A DNA stretch of 64,000 nucleotides, taken from Litoditis marina. Lineage: Eukaryota; Nematoda; Chromadorea; Rhabditida; Rhabditidae. The notes below the pieces were generated by a model. It had not been told where the DNA came from and made no database searches. It saw only the letters and a program-made list of their open reading frames with translations. How positions within the stretch are numbered: position 1 is the first letter of the stretch; every line of letters begins with the position of its first letter. The stretch spans positions 26,889,521 through 26,953,520 of the forward strand of contig OZ038435.1 in NCBI GenBank assembly GCA_964036275.1, read 5' to 3'. The position numbers were made by a program, and so were the translations under genes. Of this stretch, positions 30,701 to 42,700 are shown in pieces.

Positions 30701-33700
30701 AGGACGACGAGGGTGATTCTGCGCTGGCTGCTCCGGCCGCCACGGTGCCCCCATCTCGCACGGGGTCGGCCCTCTCGGAGAGACAACTGCAGTCGAAGGT
30801 CCAACGGACTGGTCTACATCTGCTGCCCCCCACGTCAAATGATGAGGTGCGGTACGAATACTAAACAGAGATGAGGCTATTTGCTAGAAACAAATGGAGA
30901 AGTCACGTGAAATGTGAAACACGTTTCTGGGATATGATGTATACAACATGTTTACGTGGCTCCTTATTTCACTAGCAGTATACTCACCTGGTTGGGACCA
31001 AATATCACGTTACGTATTTAAAATTTATTGTTTGGCTATTTTTAGTTTACTTAACTGGTAGAGAGTTGTTATTGTTCATTGTACACTGCATTCCAGTCAT
31101 GAATTACTCGGTTTTAGACGTTGTTATAACTTGTTGACTGATTATCATTTCGGTAGTCGTTGTTAGGAATTTCTCAAATGCGAATCACATGAGCTCATAG
31201 TTTCTGATTATTTTGCCGGTTATGTTCTAGCCCATGTTTCTGTGTTCTCTATTAACTTCATTGATTCTGTCTGACCTACGAATAAATCTGTCCAACCAAA
31301 ATTGTTCTGTTTTTCTATTCTAGTGGACAGATTGTTTCGTAGTTTAGCTGTAGGGTCTGTATGAATCAGAAAGGTAACTCTTAAATTCACTCGTTTTCAT
31401 CAATTCGCTCGATTGTCGAGACAAAGTTTTGGGTGCTCAAGTTAACAAGCCTGGGTTGACGGCAAACTTGCGTTGAAAGTGGTAAAACAAGTTTATGTTT
31501 CTACTATGGGAGTGAAAAGCATTATGTTGGCCGTGTGAAAATTATTTTATCAACGGTTTGGCACATTTTCCGTAACTTAACAGTAGTAACTGTATGAAGG
31601 CACTCTATTCATTGATGATCTATTTTATGATTTAAGATGATCGTGGAGGACTATGAAGATGCTGAGAACTCGCCAGCCTATTCTACCGAAACTCTCAAGG
31701 TGGGTTGGTGTGAATATGCTGTACTCACAATCATACTAATTCAACATGTGTGACCTTCAAAGGAGGGTCGAGCACGCATTTTTATTTGATAGAGAAAGAT
31801 TAGTTTCATTCCGAGAAGAAACGACTGGCCCTTAGTTTCGGTTCATCGGATAGTTATGATAACTTTTATCGGAGGCCTCATCACAAGGATCTGATCCAGC
31901 CGCACTGTAGTGTTGAAGTTTATATTTAAATTGGGATTTCTAGAGAAATGTTGGTCTCGGAGGAAATAGCACCGGGGGTCTGCTTGGCATTGTGGACGAC
32001 GACTATCTGATGAATGACACTATGAACAATATGGAAGACGAAGAGAGAAGTTATGATGAGGTGGGTCCAGATGGAATCGGGATAGAACATAGCAAGAGAA
32101 GGGGCTGGAGAGAGACAGAGAATGCGAAAAGTGTAGTTGTTAGTTTCATGATATTGCTGATAGTAATGTGTCATGATCTTTGGTTTTGGTGGCGGTTCGA
32201 TTTCGGTTAATATGGTGGCATTTTTTACGGAAACCAGATTACCGTGAAACATACCGTCATGCAAAGTTGGCTGAAAGAGTTAACTACTCGACAGCGTGTG
32301 CACCACGGAATGACACTTTTTCGATACATCTCTATCTTTAGTTGCCACCCGAGAAGAAGGCAAAGATGGAGTACATGGATCAGTTGCACGAGGAGAGCAA
32401 GTGGGTTATCGATTTTAATAATCTCACTGCATATCTTGAGATTTACTAGTTTAGCATATGAAAACTGTGTTTTGTCGTCCTTTTCAAACATGTTACGCAA
32501 AAAAGACCATATAGCGGGAATGGCCTATCGCGCGCAGCGCGAAGCGCTGCGTGTGAGTTGTGTTTGGTTTGGCCATTGCGCACCCATTTTTAGCTTTCAA
32601 ATCAAAAAAGTCTTCAAATAGAACGTTTTTTCGGAATTTAAAAAAAAGAGAGCTAGAGATCTATTCGATACATGTTGTGTGAAAAAATTAGAGAAATCGG
32701 TCGAGTTTAAAAAAAGTTATGTTCTCGTGTCGTTATGAAATTTTCCGTTGTCCCTCGTCTCCCGTCTCCTGTCCCTTGTCCGCATAGTATTGAATAAACT
32801 ACTGAACCGAATTGGCTGAAATTTGGCACACGTATGTAAAACCCAAAGTTAGCTCGGCGCCGAACGTTTGGGGTTGTTACGTTGTGTCTGGCGCTTGGCG
32901 CCATAAGCTAAAAAAACATGTGTTTCCATCAGTGAAATGGTTTCAAATTATGCATGGAGGTCCTAATAGTGAACTCCAACTATTTCCGAGCACATGGTGC
33001 TTTGGCTTACATTTGGCGCCAAATGCTCGCGCCCACTGGCGCCAAATGAGAAAAACGCTAGCGAAGTAGGTAACGACCGGAATCGTTCACAGAGGTCAGC
33101 ACTCTAGATGTAGTGGACGAATACGACTCGGGTACCCACAGTTTTTCGATGATCGGCGCCAAAAGGCTCTTTCATCCTCCAATTGGCGCCAAGATTGAAA
33201 ATAAGGTTTCCGAACCAAAACACCGCCGAAAATTTAGCTAATTGGTACCAATCGGAGTAACATGTTTGATTATTGGCGCTGGCGACAACTTTAGAGGTCA
33301 ACCGGCGCCAAAAAATATTCTGAAAAACCAGGATCACACCGTTCGAAAACTCGAAACTTCGTCCAGATATCCGGATGTTTGATAGTCACCACTTTTCAAA
33401 GTTCGTTTTTCGTATTCTACTCTAGGAGGGATTGTACTAGTACAACTAGCAAAAATAGAACAATTCGTGAAAAGTGGGGGACCTGGAAGTGTGTGAGTTC
33501 TGTTCGGTTTCACCGTTTTCAGCAAAAAGTGAACAATACGATGTTGTGAATGAGTGTGCAACAAAAGTAGAACAACACTCAATACATTTGTTTGCACAAC
33601 GGTTCACAATGTTTTTAGGTGAAATCACTATGCATTTTCACGTTGAATTGATATTATTGTAATAATGTTTTTTGTGAACCGTCGTGCAAACAAATGTATT

Positions 33701-36700
33701 GAGTGTTGTTCTACTTTTGTTGCACACTCATTCACAACATCGTATTGTTCACTTTTTGCTGAAAACGGTGAAACCGAACAGAACTCACACACTTCCTGGT
33801 CCCCCACTTTTCACGAATTATCCGTTGTAGTTTGGTTTGGGTACACGCTATAACGAATCACGACCCCAAACAACGATATCAAAGCATAAACAGCGGTATA
33901 TGGACGAATACATTGTATGGGCTTGCTTTGGAATGAGCGAATGCTATATTCATTTCTTTTCTTATCAACTAATCTACAGGATGTTGATGGATCTACTGCT
34001 ACCGTCTTCTCGCACATTTGTCTGCTCTGCGCCCGCTGCCGTAGAACCAACCAGACAGTTCACCGGAGGAGTTAAGGTACGTTCGTAGAGAAGAACAGAG
34101 CTGTTGCAGCTGGTGCTGCCAGAATTCATCAATGTTGCAGATACAGTTATGTAGGAAATAGTGTTTTGTGTATCATAGTTGACTAACTCAATTCGATGGT
34201 GTTCAAAGCAGGATTTGCAGGCATTGTTGCCCAGTACCAGTACTCTAACTTGCGTCAAAGTGCGCTAGGCATCATTATTGATCGTACTTGTTGTTGCCGC
34301 GTCTGGCAGCAGCGAAATGATCGATAATTATGTTTTGCGCGCTGATGCATCTTTCTGGAATCACAAGCCCACGTATATGATATTTTTGGATCCTCATCTA
34401 TTGATCTTTCTGTCAAACACTGCGAAAATTGGTGATGCGGCAGTCCAACATTATGCCTTATTTTCAGAGATCCGAATCGACTGCGAAGGGTACAAGTTCG
34501 CTGATTGATTTGGCCAGTGCCCGAGGGGCTGTCTCGCGAGTGGGATGGAGTGCAAGTGAGTAGTCACACATATAGTTGGTGGTTATGTTTGGCTAATCTG
34601 GGAATCTGGGGTCTTAATAAGCAATTTAAAACAAATTATTCCTTTTATTCCATTTTCAGAAACATAAAAATAACCGATCTTCAAATTCCGGTGGAAGAAG
34701 GGTGGTAGTATTGTGATTAATTTAATGCAATTTCATGTTTACCAAACTAGAATGCGTAAACTGTGCGGTTTCCGCGGTTGGTTTAAATAGATGTTTACTT
34801 ATATTGATTATTTCAGCCGGTCGATTCGTTATGAGTTTGCAGCCGAGCAGCAACCAGGTCTATGTGAAAAGTCTCGACTGGTCCAATGACTTGTCTGAGG
34901 TGAGTGTTTCTATTTTCATTTATGGTTAGTCACCTGTGATTGCCTTTGTATGAATTTGCATACTTGTTCACTACTACCGTACTTTTTCGCTGTTAATTGT
35001 TTTCCAGTGTTCAGTTTCACTTGATTTCTGGTAGCAAAACGGAAACCACCACTTGGGAGTATGTAGAAGCTGAACTGGTCAATCTTGATTTTGCTGGGTC
35101 GTGAACAACCTGACGTTAGTGGCAGTCATTAGTGAATCCTCGTCTAGATAGAAGTGTATTTCTCTAGCGATTATATTATGTAGCTCTACAAACGCCCATT
35201 TTCAATTACAGGATTTGATATCGGACATGTTGGAGAACAATATGCGGCTTTCTCAGACCATTCGTCGGAACAACTCCATATCGGCACAGGTTGGTTCAGG
35301 GGTTTAAGATGTTATCGATTATCGTAGCTAATACTAATAAATGTTTCTTTTCTGTTTGGTTTCAACTAGGAACTAGTGTGATTTTGGATTGTCTATTTGT
35401 AAGTGTACAGTAGGCCATTGTGAGCATTTTATTACAAGAAAATAATCACATTGAAGAGAGTTCTGTCTGGCCTCGATTCTTCTTATCTTCTTCTTTTATA
35501 CATTCATCCTGTGACGTTCTTCTGTGCGTGGTTGAGCTCTCATAACATTCTCTGTCGCGGAATGTATCATGAGTCTGGATACTATAGAGATGGGAGAAGG
35601 AAAGAGAGAGGTAGTAGTACTCACGTACGTAAGAATGATGTACCTGAACGATAAAACTAATGAATCTAATTCTGAATCATGTACTTTCCAACTTTCCAGC
35701 CGTGAATCTTCTCTCATATTCGAGTCTGCTTCTGTTCAGGTGCGTCATTGCGAAGTGGTGGGTCAGACTGTGGCGCCGCGCATCAAACCTGACAGCGACC
35801 ACGCACAGTTGATCGACTCTTTCATGGCAACCGCCCAACAAAGTCAGTTTCTCATCTAGATTAAAATATTTATGGTTGGTTATCTTGTTGAACTAAACAC
35901 CAGGTGATAAGATGGTTTATTCTGTGATGACATTTCGGTTCATCTTCAGAACCTGGAAAAAGCATCTGTGAACGAGTTATACTTGAAAACTGGGAAAAAT
36001 TTTCAGCTTTTCTCTAATCTTTTATTCTGCACCGTTTCATATTTTTGTTTTGGATAAAAGCCAGAAAAAGTTTATTGGTGATTCTTATTTCCAAGCCTAT
36101 TGATTTGATGCTCATTTTCTACTCTGTCGCTCATGTTACATTTTCCAGGCAGTCGTCTGCTAGAAGAACGGGTGTGGAAGCTGTGCAGAGCAATTTTCCC
36201 GGAGAGCAGAGAAGGTAGGCATTTCACGCTTCGACTCTGCTGTTTTCATAGGTTTTTTGCTATCAGCTATCAGTCTTTTTCATTAGGTAAGAGATTAATG
36301 TTAATTATTCTATCCATTCAAACACTTTGACGTACTAACGTGTAAATAGAGAATGCAGCCGCTTTCACAAACCGGCTCGATTCGCTGGTTTCGCATGTTT
36401 ATGCCCTTATTGTGTACAGTCAGATGTTGTCTAAAATACAATCAAATGATAATTTTCTGAACGATAGTCACAGTTTGGTATTGCTTTGTTTCGTATTACT
36501 GGAGCATCGTTTCAGGTCGTTGGAGAGTTATCAGAACCGAAAAAGTTTGTGACTGGCTGCGCGAAGAAGTGGCTAGAGAGAATCTGTCTTCCACAAATGA
36601 CAAGGGAAAAGGTTTGTAGCTAATTCTCTATTCGTAGGGCAGAACTACTGAAAACGTTCCTGACAAGGAGTAGTTATAGTTATTAATTTACACTTTACTA

Positions 36701-39700
36701 GAGAAGACACAAGACACAGTTGAAGTGCCTCCTTTTATTACTCTGAATTTGTGCAGGTGTGGCCGTGTGGTCGGCCCTCTGTCGTGGCCAGCTTCTGGAG
36801 GCAATTGACGCCGCCATCGACGAGAATCTCCACCATCTAGCCAGTCTGTTGGCAGTGTTTCAAGTTGACCCAAGAGCCACGCAGCAGCAATTTGATCAGC
36901 AAGTCAGTTTTTCTATCCGTATATACTCACGTCGCCAACAGTTTTAGTAAACAATTGAAATTCTTTTTTCATTATGTTCCTCCAATCGAATCGCAATCCC
37001 TATGTTTTTTAATTTGTTATCCTCGATCATACACAATACACTGTTTGAGACAGTAATTACTGACAGCCGCGCATATTTCGTTGCAACCTATCTCATTTGT
37101 ACCACTCATTCGTGAGCATTGGTTAATGAGAATATTGCATTGTGCAGTGTGGATATGGTACGTTTCAATTAGTGGTTTACTAAATCAGTTAAACTTAAAC
37201 ATGTGGTTCAGATCTCGTTCTGGGAGTCCTCTTCCTCTCTGGGTCTGATCGAAGTGAGTGTGCTGAAGGTGTATCTGGCCATGTCTGGCAGATGCACGGT
37301 GGACAGAACACGAAACGGACGGAAGGAACGTGTCAGCTGTATCGAGGGCCTCAACTGGAAACAGGTGGGACAACACGTTGGTTTAAGGACGAACCTCCGG
37401 ATCGGTAACTGGCTTATAAATGTAACTGGCCAGAGTTAAATTCAATACTCTCCTAATAACCGCTATAGTCTTGTCCTATGCTTTCACCTTGTCTTCTTAT
37501 CTTTCTCCGATGATAAAGCGCCTCTTGCCGAAAAATTTCTTTCCGAACCGACTCTTTCCGAACCAAAACCGAACCAGGTGGTTCGCTAAGAAACCGAACC
37601 ACTTACAAACTCAAACCGATAGGAAACCGAACCGAACCCTAATAAACGTTACGTAGTCGACCAACTTAAGCATTAATTAGTTGAATCGGTTCCACCTTTG
37701 TCAGTCCAATATTGGTTCGGATTTTGAAACGAACCACCTGGTTCGGGAAGAATCGGTTCGGAAAAAAGTTCACCCGTCTTTTAATGTAGGTAAATAAATT
37801 AAGACCCCGCGTGAGAATTCGTGATTTTTACGTTCTGCTCAGTAGGATAGGGTTGACCTTCATTACCTGCTATATTTATGCCAACGTTCGATTCAAATGT
37901 TTCACATTTCAAGCTGATGCAGTTATTTGCAGGCGATGGGTGTGTACCTGTGGTGGCTGCGCGGCTTCAGCAGTCTAGAAGAGTGTCTGGACAAGGCCTT
38001 CAACGCCGTACCATCTCCGAAGGAAGCCGATGACTCTCTGTTCTTTGAGGTCAGTTTCTTCGGCAAACTCGCGGTATTTTGTTGGATTTGAACCGTTTCG
38101 GGAAGAATATAACAGATTTATCCGCGATTCTACCCATGATTTTCCGCATTGTTAGATGTGGCACTCCACTTGGCGATTACAATGTGAAAGGAAAGGTGTA
38201 GTTACGCATTGCTCTGTTAGTACCCAAGATTAGAGTTCTGAGTTCCGTCAAAGAAGGATTTTTCTCGATCGTGAAATGGATGTATGGAGCTTTGTTTGTG
38301 TCTTAGTATTCTAAATTCAGATTCTGCGTCTGGCGCGCGACCCGACTCACAAGCTGGAAAGTGTGCTCGATGCGGCCGCCCTCCTGGGGGCGAATGGTCT
38401 GGACAATCATTTGTCGTGAGTTGCTCGTCTATCTGTGGAGAATTTCAGTATAAGCTCTAATATCAGTATGTCAAACAGAAACAATACAAAGCAGCACTGG
38501 GCTTTCGATTCAAATTACCAAAAATTGCATAGATTCGTGTTGACAAGACGAGATATGTGTCAAATACATGATTGCTGTGAATAAATATTCTGGTAAAAAT
38601 ATTTTTAGGCACTTTTATGTACTCGACACATATTGAATAAAAAAGACACTGAAGTATATTCTCATACACCAGCAAGGTTGTCCGAATAGTCAGAAAATTT
38701 CGAAAAACGGACTACTTTTCAGGCGAAAACATGAGAATTGGTCTACTTTTGATTAAAAAATTCTAAATTTCCACGTGTTCAAATCTGAAAACGGCTTACT
38801 TTTAGTCGCTTAGTCAGACCTTACTGGTGTATGTATATTCTTTCTCCATGCCCTGTTTATGAACCTGGGCATGTTGTAGTGTATTATTGGTAGTCTTTCT
38901 TGAGCCAAACACGAGGTGAGATAGATGTTTATTTGTCTAAAATACACATCTATCTCACCTCGTGTTCGGTTCAAGAAAGGCACTCAAAATATATTCTGTC
39001 TTCCTTGCAGTTGGCATCTGTGGTCGGTTCTGCGTTCTGTCGGCTACAACTCGATGTCAGCAGACTCGGAACAACGTCTCCATCGGGCCTACGCCGAACA
39101 GCTGATCGCCGCCTCCCTCCCACATCTGGCAGTATTCGTACTCAGTCACATCAGTAGCGATCAGTGGTAAGAAACACTTGAACGAACGAGTTTCCTACTT
39201 GTATATCACATGCTCGAGTGTAAATAAATAAATCAACCAATCCTTGTTTTGTGTTATAATGTTTCTAATCTCCTTAGTGTGACTTTGTTTGATTATTCCG
39301 GTCTCGCAGGCACGGCTTTAGAATGTAAATGTTTTGATCATGATTTTAAGATATGTATTCGGGAGTCTTTCGACAGTGGGTTATGCTCATCTAATTCTGT
39401 CGAGTTTATTGTTTACAGCCGTTCCGATGCCATCCACGGTTGTCTGGAACGCGTGGCCCCCGATGCCAAACTGACCGACTACCAGAAGATGAGCGAGTGC
39501 TGTGACCTGCCCAAGGCATGGATCGCCGCAGCCAACTATATCACGGCAAAGGTGAGAGTCTAGCTTTATATACAGTTTAGGTGAGAATCACAGGTTGTGT
39601 GAGGCTGGATGAGATTTGCTTATCAATGATATACACGTTTGTAGCGCTCTTTTACAGCTGGTTTTTAATGGTGGTGCGAGTGAGATCTGCAGCGAAGGGC

Positions 39701-42700
39701 GGGTAAATTAGCGGTTTCCAGCCATCCCCGAATCTAAGTGTGTTGTTCTCTGTAAGAGAATGAAGTTAACTGAAAACATAAAACCTAAACTCAAAACTCG
39801 AGAGGAATACGTGAAGTGGTTTCATAGTTGTGATCAGAAATGCTCAATGACTCTGTCATTTCCAGGCCTCTGGCGACTCTACCCGCGCCTGTTCTCTGGC
39901 CCTGGAGGCTGGTGACATCATCACTGCTCACTGTCTGTTTGTGAAGGAGGTGGCACCTCAGGCGGTCGTGGCAGAGGATCTGGAGACACTCTCGGAGATG
40001 ATCGACAAGTTCGCGGCAGTTTCCGATAGGATCCCGGTACGGAGTTGCTAGGCTTGTTAAAGTCGAACTCGAATCGAAAAAAACTCGAAAATTTTCAAGT
40101 TGAACTCGAAACTAGAAATTTCCTAAAACTCGAAATTTTGAGCTCGATTAACAACCGTAGGAGATGCGCATGCTTTTTGAGCTGTCAATGGGCTAGAATA
40201 GAATGTAATGTCCATTTGCGCTTGAATACGTGTCACATTGGTAGATGACGGGTTTATTTTAACAACAGAGTTCACCCACTTCGATAGGATTAGGTTTCGG
40301 AAATGGTAACGAACAGTTATGTATTGTGATTGGTTCTCTTCCATAGTCGAAGGAGAATCCCGTTTGTCTGCGCCTATGATCGGTACATGGAAAGGGCCAT
40401 AAAGCTGATTGTAGAGAAACGAAGACACATTCATGAAAAAGTGGGGGCCCAACGAATGTGAGATTTGTCTTCTGCTGTGCGCCCCTTAGACAACTGCTCT
40501 CAAATGAAGCAGCTACTGCTACAAAAACCGAAAAATACTAATATACTGAAGTATAACTGTTCATTACAAACATACAAAAGTCGTAAAATATTTTTTCAAA
40601 CCTGTAAACTAGAATCTGCAAATAACCGAAAAATACTAATATACTCAAGTATAACTGTTCATTACAAACATACAAAAGTCGTAAAATATTTTCTCAAACC
40701 TGTAAACTAGAATCTACAAATCACAGCTGCGAACGAGAGAACAACTGTTTAATAACATGAAGAACGTTATAGCAGCTAGAATTGAAGTAATGACAAAAAA
40801 TGCCAACCATTGTGCACAAAATCAGGAACTCTATAATTGACTACGTTGAGTTAACATCTGTGATTTGTAGATTCTTGTTTACAGGTTTGAGAAAATATTT
40901 TACGACTTTTGTATGTTTGTAATGAACAGTTATACTTGAGTATATTAGTATTTTTCGGTTATTTGCAGATTCTAGTTTACAGGTTTGAAAAAATATTTTA
41001 CGACTTTTGTATGTTTGTAATGAACAGTTATACTTCAGTATATTAGTATTTTTCGGTTTTTGTAGCAGTAGCTGCTTCATTTGAGAGCAGTTGTCTAGGG
41101 GGCGCACAGCAGAAGACAAATCTCACATTCGTTGGGCCCCCACTTTTTCATGAATTTTCTCTTTTTGTATACATGCCGTAGGTATGTGGTTTGATCTGTA
41201 CGGTGCAGATAAAATTATTTTCCTGATGAACCACTTGTCAAGTATCATCATCATTCGAAAACAAATATGACGTCAACATTGCAGTTCTAAAAACTTACTT
41301 CATCTGCCCTTCAGAATCCCAGAATACGTCATGTTTGAATGAAGTTTCATCGTGAATTGACCATTTTTAAGTCATTTCAGCATTCGAAAACATATTTCAC
41401 GTAATTTTTTTTAAAGTTGACGTCATCTGGGATCTGGCCTCCTGAATTCCAGAATAAGTCTTATTTAGATAAAGTTTCATCGTTAATATACCATTTTTGA
41501 GATATTTTCACATTTGAAAACAAATGTGACGTCAACTTTGCACTTTTCAAAAATGACGTCATATGGTCTCCAGAATCCCAGAATACGTCACTGTTAGATT
41601 GAGTTTCACCGTTAATTGACGCTTTCTAAGATTTTACCATCATTTGAGAATATATGTGACGTCAACTTTGCACTTTTCAAAAATGACGTCATCCGGCTTT
41701 CAGAATCCCAGAATACGTCATGTTTAGATCATTTTTCACCGTTAATACCCCACTTGCCAACTATTATCATCATTTGAAAACATATTTGACGTAAACTTTG
41801 AACTTTTGAATATGACGTCATCTGGCCTTCAGAATCCCAGAATACGACACCTTTCGATGGAGAACCATCGTTAATAATCCACTTGCCAACTATTGTCATC
41901 ATTTGGAGAAATATTTGACGTCAACTTTGCACTTTTCAAAGATGACGTCATCGGGTCTCCAGAATTCTGAATGACGTCACCGATAGCTTTTTACTTATAT
42001 TAAAGTCACGATGGTATCATATTTTAATTTCCATCGGAATCGGTCAGTGTTACCCTAAGTTACAAGACAGTTTGCATAACAGCATAACCGACCTGACAGA
42101 GAAAGCGAGAGAGCGTGCTAAATGGAGAGACGCAGAAACTTTAATTCAAAAGGCTGTAATTTGGTGAGAAATGATTTTTTTTTCAAAAAAAATTCGCGCA
42201 GCTGGGGATCGAGCATAAATCCTATCATGACTCCAAACCTCAGCCAAATCGGTTGAGTTATGGTCTAGATAGTATTGTGTAAACGCCCGGAAGGACACAC
42301 GACGGAAGTTGGCGCTCTGGATGAAGCGAAAACGTCATAACTTGGCTCAATCTCGACGGATTTCGTTCAAATTTGGAACACAACTTGCAAATATGCTTTA
42401 GAACATGTCCAATTCATTAAAAGTTTTTGCGAATTTTAGCCTTTTTATGAGAAAACTAAAAAAACAGAGGCGCGCATTAGCCGGACCAAAGACAAATCTC
42501 GCACAGCGCTTCGCGCTGCGCGCGATTGTCAGTTTCTGTAAAAAAAAAGAATTTTAACATGAAATGTGAAACAAAAAAATTGTTTCATAAACTCTTTTTT
42601 CACAGGCTTGGGGTCAGAATGGACAGCTGTACGCCGATTATGTGGAATTGAAGTCGCTGACACCCGATGAAGATGTGAGTTTGCGCGTCTTTTCACCTTT

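Larger units (their letters stand above)
40430..42526 (-). mobile_element. Composite element, copy D (inverted, TGACGTCA-type interior)
   Basis: Read on the minus strand, the head A|TCGCGCGCAGCGCGAAGCGC lies at about 42526. The GATTTGGCTGAGGTTTGG phrase follows, then a tandem array with TGACGTCA motifs, then the long palindromic tail at 40430-41156. The overall plan equals copies A-C, but the interior repeat differs. It occupies the NUP96 intron 40037-42605. Confidence 0.65.

Noticed and set aside
32525..33815. A diverged protein-coding transposon in NUP96 intron
   Set aside because: Only short frames arising from repeats are present, and no transposase, Rep, helicase or reverse transcriptase motif is visible.
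41225..41985. CRISPR-like direct repeats
   Set aside because: Units are ~118 bp, degenerate and contiguous with no unique spacers, inside a eukaryotic intron.
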